Assembly (NCBI GenBank): GCA_009731375.1
Contig: BJOX01000109.1
Span: 867,438-931,437 of the forward strand
Length of the DNA: 64,000 bases
Source: Paulinella micropora
Lineage: Eukaryota > Cercozoa > Imbricatea > Euglyphida
Reading direction: 5' to 3'
Positions within the stretch are counted from its first letter, which is position 1, and the number at the start of each line of letters is the position of its first letter. Under the pieces are notes generated by a model. The model made no database searches and was not told where the DNA came from. It saw only the letters and a list, made by a program, of their open reading frames with translations. This document shows, in pieces, positions 8,952-19,100 of this stretch. The position numbers were made by a program, and so were the translations under genes.

Positions 8952-10417
8952 TGAAATAGTAATGGTATTCGCCTTCACTTGAACTTCTCGCTGAGTAATG
9001 GCCACGGTGTAATGGTTGTGAGCATTATTCGCAGTCGTCGCAATGAATTCCCATCGTCGCTCCATAGACAGGTCAAGTCCGCTAATCTCATTCTGGTCCT
9101 TGCTCCACAGCGGACGAGTGTTATCCCAAGCATCACACCAAAATCAGTTATATTTGTATATGTCCGCATTCAACAAAGCTGAACCATCAATCTTTGACTT
9201 CAAATACATATAGTCTTCTTCTAGGGAGGTATCAATATTAAACTCCTGCTGTAGTGCTCCGTCAAGTGTGGTGTAAAAACTTACAACCTTAGCCTGTGCT
9301 CTGTTATCGTGGTCATAAGCCGTATTCTTTGTTTCCGAATTATTGAAAACAGAGTGATAAATCTTCTTCAATCTGCGACCGTGTCCGCGGTCAAATCTCA
9401 TAATAATGTTTTGTGTTGTGCTCGCTGCGATAGTGTTTTTATACACATAAGGATAATCAATGTTAAAGCTCATACCCTCAGGGCTAGCAATCTTTGCCTG
9501 AATGGATTGAATGACATCAGGATTAGTTTCAACAGCCAGAAACAAAGCAAGATTAGTAATATCAGCACTGACAGCCGTCGTTGCGGAGCCGACATTCACA
9601 GTATTAATAGCAGTCGCCGCACCATTAGTAACTGTATAGCTAGCTCTGTCTGTCGCATTCCACACAATCCGCATCGTCAAAATCTCTGGAAACATAATAG
9701 TCTTATCAAGTGCGAAATAGTATTAATAAGCATACTCAAAGGAATTTTAACATTGATAGCAGCGGCACCATTAACACCTGCCAAATACTTTGCTTCGTTG
9801 TAATTAACATTTACAGGCGAAAGTGTGCCACTCCCGTCACTTATTGCTGTATCATTATGACGGCGAGCTCCGATGGACGGTTCAGCAAACATAGCAAGAG
9901 TTCTCGCCGCCACATTGTTAGCACCATCAGTCATTCCACGAAAATCTGTTCTGGTAGCTTCAACAGCACTAACATTAATCAATCCATTCGCATTACACTT
10001 TTGAAGCATACAGCCGTATCCAGTAGCGATATCGTGATTAGGAAGGTCTAAGAAATCCTCCAAAGATGTCTCGGGCTTCCAAAGCATTTTAGTAACCGTC
10101 CCGAGGTTATTAAGGTCGCACAAATAAACACCGCTTCGAGTTTGAAGCTGAATTTGTCTAATGGATGAAAGGCAGTCCATAAAAATTCTACTATAAATGT
10201 TAGCACCACCTGTTCTCAGAGTATAAGTAAAGCTCAAATAAGAGCAGGCTAGATTAAAAGGTCGGCTAATAAGGTCAAAGCTTCGTTCTTGTCCGCCAGC
10301 AGTGGTAACTTCAAATGTTCCAGAACCCTCACGAGGGGCTAGCTTATTCAAACGATAAGAAGCACTGATGTAGTCAGTCTTGCTGAAATCTAGTTCGCCT
10401 CCGTGTTGTGTTGGCAT
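8949..10417 (-). pseudogene. major capsid protein (double jelly-roll), frameshifted and with a premature stop
   Basis: Read as one gene this is about 489 codons, a normal size for PLV major capsid proteins. Segment 1 (10417-9677, 246 residues) begins MPTQHGGELDFSKTDYISAS and carries the first jelly-roll, including SFDLISRPFNLACSYLSF. A one-base loss near 9709-9712 shifts to segment 2 (9695-9144, with PYVYKNTIAASTTQNIIMRF). A TGA at 9144-9146 then stops it in frame. Beyond the TGA the same frame runs 65 more codons (WCDAWDNTRPLWSKDQ) to a TAG at 8949. TGG to TGA is the simplest origin of the stop. The gene sits between the penton and spike genes and has a TATATATTTT box about 30 bases upstream. 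The identification rests on length, position and a beta-rich sequence rather than on a catalytic motif. Confidence 0.75.
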
Positions 10418-10441
10418 TTCGTTTTTCCAGTTTTTGGTTGT

Positions 10442-10453
10442 CCTATATATTTT
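10442..10453 (-). promoter_or_regulatory. TATA box upstream of the major capsid gene
   Basis: The plus-strand sequence CCTATATATTTT lies 25-36 bases before the capsid ATG. It resembles the boxes of the other PLV genes but has a longer spacer. Confidence 0.45.
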
Positions 10454-10539
10454 AATATGAGAAAAAAAATAAATTAATTAATTGTAAGTGCTTTTTTTCA
10501 AAAACCACTTACGATCTCAAAAACCTATATTTTTACTGT

Positions 10540-10567
10540 GCGGGGTTGTAGGGGGAGCAGGCCCCTA
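10540..10567 (-). terminator. stem-loop overlapping the minor capsid stop codon
   Basis: The minus strand reads TAGGGG, a short loop, CCCCTA, then AACCCCGC. The TAG is the stop codon of the penton gene. It is almost identical to the structure at the major capsid stop. Confidence 0.6.
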
Positions 10568-11377
10568 CCTTGATTTGAGTAGATTAAAAAATGATGTAAA
10601 TAAATTAAAATAATTCGTCTCGCGGTAAATCAACAATGTCATAACAATGCCGAGGCCGTTTAGGTTAATGGGTTGGTCGTTTTCGTCAGTCAAGTAAAAC
10701 CGATACACATTGCTTGAACTCGTAGATAGCCGTTTTCCGTATTCACTACCCGAGCCGTCGTAGATAACAGAGCCAAACGGGATTTCATTTGCTGTGTATA
10801 TTTCTTGGAGCACGTGATTATCGCCTTCGCCTACTAAATCTGACTGTAAATATAATGTTTTTTCGCCAGTCAAGATTATGACATTCGGCGACCTAATGGT
10901 ATTATTAGCAAAGAAATATGTTGAGTCGCGGTCAAAACCCATTACTTCGTGAATACGTGTTTCGGTGTCAAATATAAACCGTGGTTGAGTGCCTCCGTTA
11001 TTCGCTACGGTAAATAATAGCTTGCCGTCTTCTGGGTCAATGTTGGTATTGTTGCTTGTTATTGTATATGTAATGCCGTTTGGGCTTTCTGCGGTTAGCA
11101 CCTCGGCCAGCTTATTTTTTAAGTTGTTCATTGTGTAGTTTCCTTCGGGTATCGTAATGAGTGCCTCGTTGCCATTCTCACTCAGAATAAAAGTATTGTA
11201 AGGACTTGCCACAGAGTAATACGACTTCGGAACATAGATATGTAAAATTTTACAGTGTGTTGGGTTGTCTAGCGATTTCATATCAATGGCGTGAGTGAAA
11301 TCACTGTCCGTGCCGTTTATCCTATTTTTGCTATTGACATAGTAAATGTTTGAGCTCCTGCCTCCCCTATACTCCAT
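10565..11377 (-). CDS. minor capsid protein (penton, single jelly-roll)
   Basis: The protein has 270 residues and is intact. The pattern fits PLV and virophage minor capsid proteins: an N-terminal NIYYVNSKNR followed by DFTHAIDM, then a strand YVPKSYYSVASPYNTFIL, a YTMNNLKNKLAEVL helix (the gnYt..l...l feature), and a C-terminal FYLTDENDQPINLNGLGIVMTLLIYRE. Pentons occupy the five-fold vertices of the capsid. The gene lies immediately upstream of the major capsid gene, the usual neighbour pair. A CCTATATAA box is 5-13 bases before the ATG. The stop codon is part of a conserved stem-loop. Confidence 0.82.
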   Translation of the reverse strand: MEYRGGRSSNIYYVNSKNRINGTDSDFTHAIDMKSLDNPTHCKILHIYVPKSYYSVASPYNTFILSENGNEALITIPEGNYTMNNLKNKLAEVLTAESPNGITYTITSNNTNIDPEDGKLLFTVANNGGTQPRFIFDTETRIHEVMGFDRDSTYFFANNTIRSPNVIILTGEKTLYLQSDLVGEGDNHVLQEIYTANEIPFGSVIYDGSGSEYGKRLSTSSSNVYRFYLTDENDQPINLNGLGIVMTLLIYRETNYFNLFTSFFNLLKSR

Positions 11378-11418
11378 CGCACCTATATAATGAAAAAATA
11401 TATTTTTGTTTTTATTGC

Positions 11419-13176
11419 TTAAATGAAGGTATCAAAGCCGTAGCCGTTCTGTGTTTTTAACTCCTCCGCTTCTTTTTCTTTCAAATCAGTCCAACCGCTG
11501 GCGAATTTGAACCTATTACCTTTCGCCCGCTCTAACAAAAACCTAATACTATGCCATCCGCAGGTATCCGTTGTATCACTTTGGTTTTTAACTTGATTAA
11601 CCTTCATAAGCAGATATGTGCTCGGCTTACTTTTGTCAATAAGCTGTTTCATTTGGTGTAGAAATAGCTCAATCGGCTTATACAGTGCGAGAGGGTCGTA
11701 GATTTCAATAGAGTCGTCTTTAATGGTGTCAACCCAAACAGCAATCCAATGTGAGCCTGGTTGGCTAGACTTATCTAAGTTCATAATAAGTCCATACTTC
11801 TTTCTTTTTTCTGGTTTCAGTTTATTTATTTCGTCGCTCGCCACAGTCCCCAAATACCATTCGTGCTTTTTCATAATGTTGTCTATTTCATCCGTCATTA
11901 ATCCTCTACCTTCCCCAGCTAAGTTCGCTGGTAGTTTTTGTTCCTCTTCTGCTGGTGGTTGTTGTTGTGGTTGCTCTTCTGGTGGCGGTTGTTGCTCTGG
12001 TGTTGGCGGTGGTTCGGGGGTTGATTGTTGTATTTGGAATTCATTTGAAAGTGCTTTATATGTGTTTGGGTCGGCATACATTTTGTTTATTAGGGTATTT
12101 ACTAATTCTTTTTTCTTTGATTTGGTCTTCCATTCACTTCGTTTCAAATGCTTTTTTATCATCATCTTAGTTAATATTTTTTTAATGATATCTTCCAAAT
12201 TTTTAGCACCAGTTCCACCCTGTGCGGTTAGACCTATTAAAGCATTTTCCAATTCTTCAAGTGTCATACCAGCTGTTATGTTAAGTTCGCCCTGTCTAAC
12301 AGCTATGATTTCTTGAATATAACCTTTGGCTGTTCTGCCTTCGGCATCTTTGTTTCCGTGTTTGCTCCCCCTCGTTTTCCACCCTAGTTTTTTTGCTAAA
12401 CTATTGACACTAATCTGTCTTTTCTTACCACCACTAGCAAATAGTGTTTGAGCTCTTTCTAGATTTGCTATACATGCTTTTCTGTCCGATTCCTCCGCTT
12501 TCTGTTTTGCTTCCATTGCTTGCTGTCTTAAATCGTCTTGTCGTTGTTTCGCTTCATCAGTCCTTCTTTTAATTTCCTCAGCAAATGCTATGGCTTCTTC
12601 TTCGGACAAAACATACTGTCTTCCTTTTCTTTCCCTTTGTTTTCTTTCACTTCTTTTTAATTCACCTTTTACTTCATTCAATGCTCTTGCTCTTTCAACC
12701 AAAGCATCGTTAATCGCATTTTGTCTTTTCATTTCTCCGTCAATATTAGCCAATCTTTGAGCTTGTGCTGTTTCGGTCTGTATTAGTGCGAGTTCATTTC
12801 TTTTCGTTTCGGCTTCTCGCTCTTCTATTTTCTTTTGTTGTTCTTTTGCTTCTTTGTCTTTCTTTTCTAGCTCGTGTATTTGCTCATACTTTTCCAGTTT
12901 GAGTTTATCTAGTTGATTATTTACCTGATTGCGGTTCTCGTGTTCAAGACGGTTGAAGTCGGACTTAATTATTCGCTCTTTCGTCTTTCGTTTCCCTCGG
13001 GGTTTGTTCATATATTTCAGAAACAGTTTAACGATTTGAAGTGTTGAAATGTCATTCGTTTTCTCGCCAAAGTTGAGATATGCTCGTTTGCCTTTCACTT
13101 TAATATAAGGTCTGCCATCTTTGGCTCTGTATATCCTCGGAGGTCGTTGTTTTCCTCCACGAGTTTTGGTCTTCAT
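11419..13176 (-). CDS. adenain/Ulp1-like maturation cysteine protease with long coiled-coil N-terminus
   Basis: The protein has 585 residues. Residues 1-60 are basic (RGGKQRPPRIYRAKDGRPYI). Residues about 70-250 form a charged coiled coil rich in Lys, Glu and Arg. A Pro/Gln/Glu-rich linker lies at about 395-425. The C-terminal domain carries His476 (GSHWIAVWVD), Asp494 (IYDPLA), Gln532 and Cys539 (TCGWHSIRFLL), in the order His-Asp-Gln-Cys of C5/C48 peptidases. Such proteases cleave capsid precursor proteins at GG-type sites. The coiled coil is unusual for a minimal adenain and may anchor the enzyme in the particle. The gene lies between the penton and the small basic protein gene, as is common in PLVs. 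The ORF is intact. Confidence 0.82.
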   Translation of the reverse strand: MKTKTRGGKQRPPRIYRAKDGRPYIKVKGKRAYLNFGEKTNDISTLQIVKLFLKYMNKPRGKRKTKERIIKSDFNRLEHENRNQVNNQLDKLKLEKYEQIHELEKKDKEAKEQQKKIEEREAETKRNELALIQTETAQAQRLANIDGEMKRQNAINDALVERARALNEVKGELKRSERKQRERKGRQYVLSEEEAIAFAEEIKRRTDEAKQRQDDLRQQAMEAKQKAEESDRKACIANLERAQTLFASGGKKRQISVNSLAKKLGWKTRGSKHGNKDAEGRTAKGYIQEIIAVRQGELNITAGMTLEELENALIGLTAQGGTGAKNLEDIIKKILTKMMIKKHLKRSEWKTKSKKKELVNTLINKMYADPNTYKALSNEFQIQQSTPEPPPTPEQQPPPEEQPQQQPPAEEEQKLPANLAGEGRGLMTDEIDNIMKKHEWYLGTVASDEINKLKPEKRKKYGLIMNLDKSSQPGSHWIAVWVDTIKDDSIEIYDPLALYKPIELFLHQMKQLIDKSKPSTYLLMKVNQVKNQSDTTDTCGWHSIRFLLERAKGNRFKFASGWTDLKEKEAEELKTQNGYGFDTFI

Positions 13177-13226
13177 ATTGTATATATTATTAGTAAAAAA
13201 AATTAATATAAGATTTTTACATTTGT

Positions 13227-13538
13227 TTACCGAAATTTGACAGTTCCTCCTCGTTGCTTGCCGTAGCCTTGCTTCATCGCAGCCTTCGCTACACGGTCCG
13301 CATAAGGCACTCCGACATCGCTCAGAAAAGTAGCACCTCTTGAAATCAATTGATTCTTCTTGATAAACCTATTAGCATCTAATATCGCTTGTCCGACTTT
13401 CTTCCGATTTACTTTCCCTCCTGTTTGTTTCTTTTTTCCTTTCTTCTTGTTCTTCGCACCTCCTTTCTGCGGCATACTGGGATTGTATCCGATGTTATAA
13501 CCTGATGGACTACTGATAATCACCGGTGATGTTGGCAT
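13227..13538 (-). CDS. small basic Gly/Lys-rich virion protein (candidate core protein)
   Basis: The protein has 103 residues and is strongly basic, with a central KNKKKGKKKQTGGKVNRKK stretch and a C-terminal MKQGYGKQRGGTVKFR. Three GG pairs (KGGA, TGGK, RGGT) could be maturation-protease sites, since adenain-like enzymes favour GG-containing motifs. Small basic proteins of this kind are encoded next to the protease and ATPase in Polintons, PLVs and adenoviruses and condense DNA or disrupt membranes. A CTATATATAG box precedes the ATG directly. The role is inferred from composition and context. Confidence 0.55.
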   Translation of the reverse strand: MPTSPVIISSPSGYNIGYNPSMPQKGGAKNKKKGKKKQTGGKVNRKKVGQAILDANRFIKKNQLISRGATFLSDVGVPYADRVAKAAMKQGYGKQRGGTVKFR

Positions 13539-13601
13539 CTATATATAGTTCTGAAAAAAATAAATAATAAAATTACAAAAACCTTTTATTAAAATTATAG
13601 A

Positions 13602-14423
13602 CTATCGCAAGCGATAGTTGAAATTTTGCCTCAATTCGTCCGATACAGCATCCACATACAAAAAGTTAAACCTCTCTTTGGTCACCTCGTGATATTTTTG
13701 AATGAAGTATTCAAGGTCGTAGCCTAAGTCCAAATGTTTATATACGAGTTCAATTTTATCCTGAGACTGTCCTGGAAAAATAAGAAGGTGGTCCAGCTGT
13801 TTGATTGCCTCGGGCTTCATGTCGTTAAGGTATTGCGAACTCATAATCACCTTACTTTTATAATGCCTACTTTTTTTACTTAAATCACTCACAGACTTAT
13901 CCCTCAACCCACTACCCAAATCATCTAGCACGAAAACGACTTCTGGTGTAATGTATTTGGACGGTCTCTCCACTTTTTCGCCTCCCTCCTGTTTCTTCTT
14001 TTCCTCTTACCAAAATAAAGAAACTTTGGCTTCGGTTCTTCTTTCTCGTCCCGCACAACCTCGCCTTCTTGCTCCTCATCTGGCTTATTGAGCTTGTCCA
14101 ACTCGTAATCAATCACACTGTATCCATCCGTTTTCAAAATATGTGTATATCGCCATTGGATTGCCTTTCTTCTTGAAGTGCTTAACCATTTCTTTGTAGA
14201 TGTGGTCCTTGTGTATTGTGCTAGCAATAATAACAATACGTGTCTTTTTGTCGGTCGTTCGTTTCAGGATTTCAAACACGGCCGTGCTCTTCCCACTCTT
14301 CTTGCGCGTTAAAAGAAAAATGTTAGCGAACGGCTCATCAAATAACTTATGTCCTTTTGCCAACTTGTCTCCATCTCCGTTTTGCTTAACTGGTTTCACC
14401 TTTACATTATTGATTTTTTCCAT
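13602..14423 (-). pseudogene. FtsK/HerA (A32-like) genome-packaging ATPase with two frameshifts
   Basis: Three overlapping frames make up one gene of about 273 codons. Frame 1 (14423-14109) holds the P-loop FLLTRKKSGKST, with Lys replacing the usual Gly at one position. Frame 2 continues from about 14145 with YELDKLNKPDEE and an acidic/basic stretch. Frame 3 (from about 14005 to 13602) holds Walker B, VVFVLDDLGSG, then SKKSRHYKSKVIMSSQYL (the sensor-like HxxxxxIxSsQ region) and a typical C-terminal DxLIFPG segment. These ATPases pump DNA into the capsid. The slips lie near 14140 (an ACATAT run) and near 14000. They could be real lesions or assembly errors. The start has a TTATATAA box just upstream. 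Confidence 0.75.
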
Positions 14424-14452
14424 CGGTTATATAAATACTACCCAAGAAATTC

Positions 14453-14800
14453 TTAACAAATAACAATTCTTCCGCCCAAGGGGTCAGTCTCAATATTACC
14501 ATTGTCTGTTTTAAGCACTCTAAAACTGTATTGCCCGTCGGTCCAATTAATAATACCTAAGTTGTAGCTGAGATTTGAAATGTTTGCTGTGTTGCTGTCT
14601 GCGAATGTGCCAATAATCCCAATGCGGTCCATATGAAGGATTTTTGTTTTCGTCTCTGCCAAGTCATTCATATAGTGGATAAACTTAACATTCATTCTAG
14701 TTGGGGTAAAGTTCATTTGAATGTTTTTGTCAAATGTCTTGCTATCGCCAACAAAATCATTACTCAGAAAAATAATCTTTTGGTATTTGAAATCCGTCAT
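14453..14800 (-). CDS. unknown small protein of the morphogenesis block
   Basis: The protein has 115 residues and is intact. It is predicted to be beta-rich (NIQMNFTPTRMNVKFIHYM, SFRVLKTDNGNIETDPLGG). It has no Cys cluster, membrane segment or known motif. It precedes the ATPase gene by 29 bases on the same strand, so co-expression with packaging genes is likely. A small virion or scaffold component is possible but unproven. Confidence 0.55.
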   Translation of the reverse strand: MTDFKYQKIIFLSNDFVGDSKTFDKNIQMNFTPTRMNVKFIHYMNDLAETKTKILHMDRIGIIGTFADSNTANISNLSYNLGIINWTDGQYSFRVLKTDNGNIETDPLGGRIVIC

Positions 14801-14893
14801 TTGTGTTTTTTGTTTCTATATGTTGTATAATATATTATGTTATTAATATTATTATTTGTGTGCTCTGTGTTAGGTCGGACTGCTTGTGATTTT

Positions 14894-15087
14894 TACCCAC
14901 GATACTCGGAAAAAAGAACGAGTCGTGTGCTTATTGTATAAAGCAAGGGGTAGAAACTGGTTTTAAGTGTGTTTTTATAAATAACGGAAATAATATGTGT
15001 CGTAGTTTTGATGAGGCATTGCCCTTAATGTGTGCGGGTGATAATAGATGGTATATGACACATATATATGAATGTAATTCTATTTAA
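14894..15087 (+). pseudogene. possible remnant of a small Cys-rich protein gene
   Basis: This interval between divergent genes contains a short open frame ending with TAA at 15085-15087. It encodes ESCAYCIKQG and later NNMCRSFDEALPLMCAG. The CxxC pair and the coding-like residues suggest a zinc-finger protein whose 5' part (TACDFYPRYSEK) lies in another frame just upstream. It may also be chance. Confidence 0.3.
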
Positions 15088-15124
15088 AGATAATGATACA
15101 TAATAATAACAAAGGATAGACAAT

Positions 15125-15847
15125 ATGCCACGGGTTGGAGATTGTAAGAAAGGTAAAATTTATGCGATTAGGTCATACAAGACTGATTTAATTTATGTTG
15201 GTGCAACAACTCAAACATTAGCTCAGCGAATGGGAAGACATAGACAAAATTATAAAGAACATCTATCGGGAACCAAAGTGAAAGGAAAAGGGCTATATTC
15301 AAGCTTTGAAATATTAAAACTTGGTGATGCTTATATTGAGTTGCTAGAAGACTGTCCGTGCGATAATGTTAATCAATTACTTCGCAAGGAGGGAGAATGG
15401 ATTAGAAATAGCAACTGTGTAAATAAAATACTTTCTGGTAGGACCAAGCAGGAGTATGTAGAAGACAATAAAGTGCGGGTAGCTGAAAGAACAAAACAAT
15501 ATAGAGAACAAAACAAAAACAAAATAGCTCAATTGAACAAAGAATGGAATGAACGAAACAAAGAATATGTGTCTCAAAAGAAAAAAGAATATAGAAAAGA
15601 AAATAAGGAACATTTTAAATTTGTGAATAAGATTTGGAGAGAAGATAATAAAGAATATATTACACTAAAACAGAAAGAATATTATGAGAAAAATAAAGAA
15701 ATTCTTCTTGAAAAAAATAGAACTCGTGCTTCAGCAACAATTGAATGTGAATGTGGAAGACGTATTAGGAATGACAGCATACAGAAACATAGAATAAGTC
15801 AAATCCACTACGACAGTATGGTCGGTTTATCCGCTTTTGGTCTTTAA
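15125..15847 (+). CDS. GIY-YIG homing-type endonuclease with Lys/Glu-rich repeats
   Basis: The protein has 240 residues. The nuclease core is GKIYAIRSYKTDLIYVGATT at residues 9-28, with the RMGRHRQNY helix following at 35-43. From residue about 118 to 195 the chain is a string of short NK/EY repeats (RKENKEHFKF, KEYYEKNKEI) that probably bind DNA as an extended helix. It ends with CECGRRI and paired His (KHRISQIH). The same terminal motif is in the minus-strand GIY-YIG protein at 6990. The gene is on the plus strand, opposite to its neighbours, in keeping with an independent homing insertion between structural genes. The ORF is intact. Confidence 0.8.
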   Translation: MPRVGDCKKGKIYAIRSYKTDLIYVGATTQTLAQRMGRHRQNYKEHLSGTKVKGKGLYSSFEILKLGDAYIELLEDCPCDNVNQLLRKEGEWIRNSNCVNKILSGRTKQEYVEDNKVRVAERTKQYREQNKNKIAQLNKEWNERNKEYVSQKKKEYRKENKEHFKFVNKIWREDNKEYITLKQKEYYEKNKEILLEKNRTRASATIECECGRRIRNDSIQKHRISQIHYDSMVGLSAFGL

Positions 15848-15848
15848 A

Positions 15849-16187
15849 TTACTTCTTGCTAGAAGATGGGCTAGGAAGCACAATCCCTATTAATAAACTT
15901 ATAAGCCCGACATAAATGTTTCCAGTTTCACAACTGACATTCGGGTCAGATAGCCTTACAATACAAAGGGTTATAATGGCGATAATGATACCCATTTGAA
16001 ATAAGTATTTAATAAGTCGGCTGTCGGTTTTTCGCTTAGTCAAACAGCAATCCCAGCTGTCCTCATATTCGTGGTCTAATTTTTTTTCTTCCTGCTTAAT
16101 TTGAACATCAAGCACACGGCTTTTGAGTTCGGGTGTGAGGTCTTCCGTCTCTATGATTGGCGGTGGAGGATGTAATCTAGGGGGCAT
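15849..16187 (-). CDS. small two-span membrane protein
   Basis: The protein has 112 residues. The N-terminal 58 residues are hydrophilic, Pro-rich at the start (PPRLHPPPP) and charged later. Two hydrophobic segments follow at about 61-79 (YLFQMGIIIAIITLCIVRL) and 91-105 (IYVGLISLLIGIVLP). It overlaps the 5' neighbour, the fiber gene's 3' end, by 11 bases on the same strand, which suggests translational or transcriptional coupling. A virion membrane or holin-like role is possible. No family is recognised. Confidence 0.6.
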   Translation of the reverse strand: MPPRLHPPPPIIETEDLTPELKSRVLDVQIKQEEKKLDHEYEDSWDCCLTKRKTDSRLIKYLFQMGIIIAIITLCIVRLSDPNVSCETGNIYVGLISLLIGIVLPSPSSSKK

Positions 16188-19100
16188 TGGTAAATACTTC
16201 CGCTCTGATTTCGGCTAATTGGTTTGCTTGGTCTTGTAATATATTAAGTAAAGTTTTATTTTCTTTTTCTAAATTAACTACTTTTTCTGATAAATGTTGA
16301 AAAGCACTTATTAATATTGGAATGAAGTCTGTGTATGTTATTCCTTCAAGGTTGCTTTCTCCATCGTCTGCTTTTATTCCGCTTTCGGATACGAATTCTG
16401 GAAATATTTTTTTAACTTCATCGGCGATAAATCCGTGGTTCTTTTTTTCTTTCTTCTCACCTGATTTCCAATAATACGAACAGCAGTTTATTTTTGATAA
16501 TTTCTCGCAACACTCCCCGCAGTCTACTGTTTTAATATCAGATTTTAGCCTCCTGTCCGATGTATATGTCCAATTACCATTAAGAGGAACATAAACATAA
16601 TTACCAGAAGGCTCACCTGTTGAGTTTGAAGTAGTCCAAGCGTGAAGCAATCCATTAACCGCACCAATTACAGCATAATTCGTATATCCTCCCGATTTCA
16701 TAAATATTTGTGGGTCAACTGTGGCACTTGTTCTTTGTCTTATTGTCAAATAACCACTGGATGTTGTTGGAATAGTTATTCCCGCACTTGCAGTAATTAA
16801 TCCCTTTGTCCATAAAGTTCCATTTGCTCCATTTAATGACATTAACAATTGTTCGGAAGAGTTCTCCCATATAAAACCATCGGTTGAAACATTGCTCACT
16901 CTAAATCTAACGGCGAAAGAAGTAAAATCGTTTCCAGCAACGGCTGATGCCACTCCACCTGCTAGAGATTTATTGGCTCCAGATTGTGCCATATAAATAC
17001 CATAATTTGTGTTGCCTGTGTCCCACAAAAATATTCCTCTCGTATTACCACCATTTGTATTTCCTTGTATAACTATGCTAGAACCTCCAGTTGCCGTTAA
17101 TAATCCGCTCGCCGTTAATGTTGTTGTAGTCATACCAGCAGTTGCCGTTAATGTAGTTCCCGTTATGGTTCCGCCACTTGTTATGTTGTTGCTGTTCATA
17201 TCCAAAGCCCCATAAAACTTCATACCGCCCGCATTATTAAAACGGACGATGTCAGACGAAGCACTTTTATTATCCAAAAGTTTTGAAATATAAAGTCCTG
17301 CTCCTTTTACATCAAATGCTACATTCGTGAATAGGTAGCCTCTTTGGTCGGCGGTTCCACTTGAATCAGTATTTAAAGTATATAAGAAAGACTGCCAATC
17401 ACCTGATGTCTGTGAAAAGAATATATCTCCTCCGTTTTGGTTTAATATCCTCGCCCCATTATATGTTATATTTCCACCATTAGTGATATCCACATTATTA
17501 AAATCCGCAGTGTTTGTTAGAGTTAGATATTTTATCTCTGTTCTCGTTCCATTGAATGTTTTAATTCCCGTTATTGTTTGGTCTCCTGTTAGTTTCACAT
17601 TTTGCCCGTCCAATGTGTCCGCATATCCTTTTGTCGCTCCGTCCGTAGCTAATGTCGGAGTTCCAAGGTTGGCTATTTTGCTACTATTACAATCTAGCCC
17701 CGAAGCATTTACCCAACCGACGATTGCCCCATCAATAATGAAACTTATTTTTTTCGCATTTATTTCAAAGTTATAATTTACGCCCGTGCCCATATCAAGG
17801 CATCCGATAGTTCCTATATTGGCTGTGGAGTTAAAAACCACGAATGTTCCTTTTGTTGTCGCATTCGTTGAATTTCCTGTTATTTCAAGGGCACTGCTAA
17901 ATGTCTTAATTCCTGCTATGGTTTGGTTTCCTGATGTTTTAACCGCCGAAGTATCAAGGACGGAAACATCAACACCATCAACCAGATTTACATTTGTTTT
18001 TCTCTGGCTTCCCATATTTAGTCCGCCATTCGCTGTTATCGCCCCACTCGCCGTTAATGTGGTTGTTGATACTCCCGCACTTGCTGTAATTACCTTTGAA
18101 GCCTTAACCTCTCCATTGTTAATCCTGAATAATTCGTTTTGTCCCGCCATAGTAAAATATATGACTATCAGTTGAAGCATTAACATTATAAACCAAAGTT
18201 TGACTAGCGATACCAAATCCAAAAAACGCAGTTGTTGATAGTGTCCCTCCGTCCCATAAGACTAATTTATTATTGGCAAGTGCTTTTCTATCTATAAAAA
18301 CACTTTTACCTGCTCCTACTACCACATTGTCGGATTGTTGTTAATGTTGTTGTTGTTATTCCCGCATTTGCTTTGATTTCACTACTAAATGTTTTAATTC
18401 CTGCTATGGTTTGGTCTCCTGTTAGTTTAACGACTGCTGTATCAAGAGCCGAAACATCAATACCATCAACATTACCCACATTTGTTATGTTAAATCCACC
18501 CATATTTAAACTGCCCGTCATAGCTGTTGTGCCGTCCTTTGCCAGTTTCGTATCAGTGTAAGCCTTCGTTGAAGCATCGCCGTCGTAGAATGGGGCTGGA
18601 AGTCCGCTGATTGCTGTTGTGCTGTTAAAATTTAAAACATTGCCAGTTAATGTTATCCCACTCCCCGTGGTAGGAGCAAGGGTTATGGTTGAACCAACAA
18701 TAGATAGTGGATAGCCCGTTGCTCCACCTGCCTCCGACGAATAAATAGAGCCCGCATTATTATTATAGTTGAAGAATAACTTCCCTGTATTTAATGGATG
18801 TGAATCTTTTATACCTAAATAAGTAGTAAATATTTTATTCCCTGTTATGGTTTGGTCTCCTGTTAGTTTAACCACGGCTGCATCAAGGGCAGAAACATCA
18901 ATACCATCAAAATTGCCTACATTTACTACATTAAAACCTCCCATATTCAAATCTCCAAACATCATAGCGAGACCATCCAATCTAAGAAAAGGTGAGTTTG
19001 TGTTTCTCCATTGCCCCGTGCTATAAATGAGTAGTTGGTTATCGGCTGGTGTGCCTGTAATTAACACATCGCTGTGTGTATTAATTGAACCATCTGCGGA

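Noticed and set aside
9144-9146. TGA read as Trp (alternative genetic code)
   Set aside because: Other PLV genes use TGG for Trp and TGA as a true stop (for example the polymerase-helicase end at 4829-4831), so a nonsense change is simpler.
9309-9803. 164-codon plus-strand ORF over the capsid gene
   Set aside because: It is an antisense shadow. The minus strand carries the long coding frames in correct order.
11723-12316. 197-codon plus-strand ORF opposite the protease gene
   Set aside because: It is an antisense shadow of the Pro/Gln-rich and coiled-coil part of the protease.
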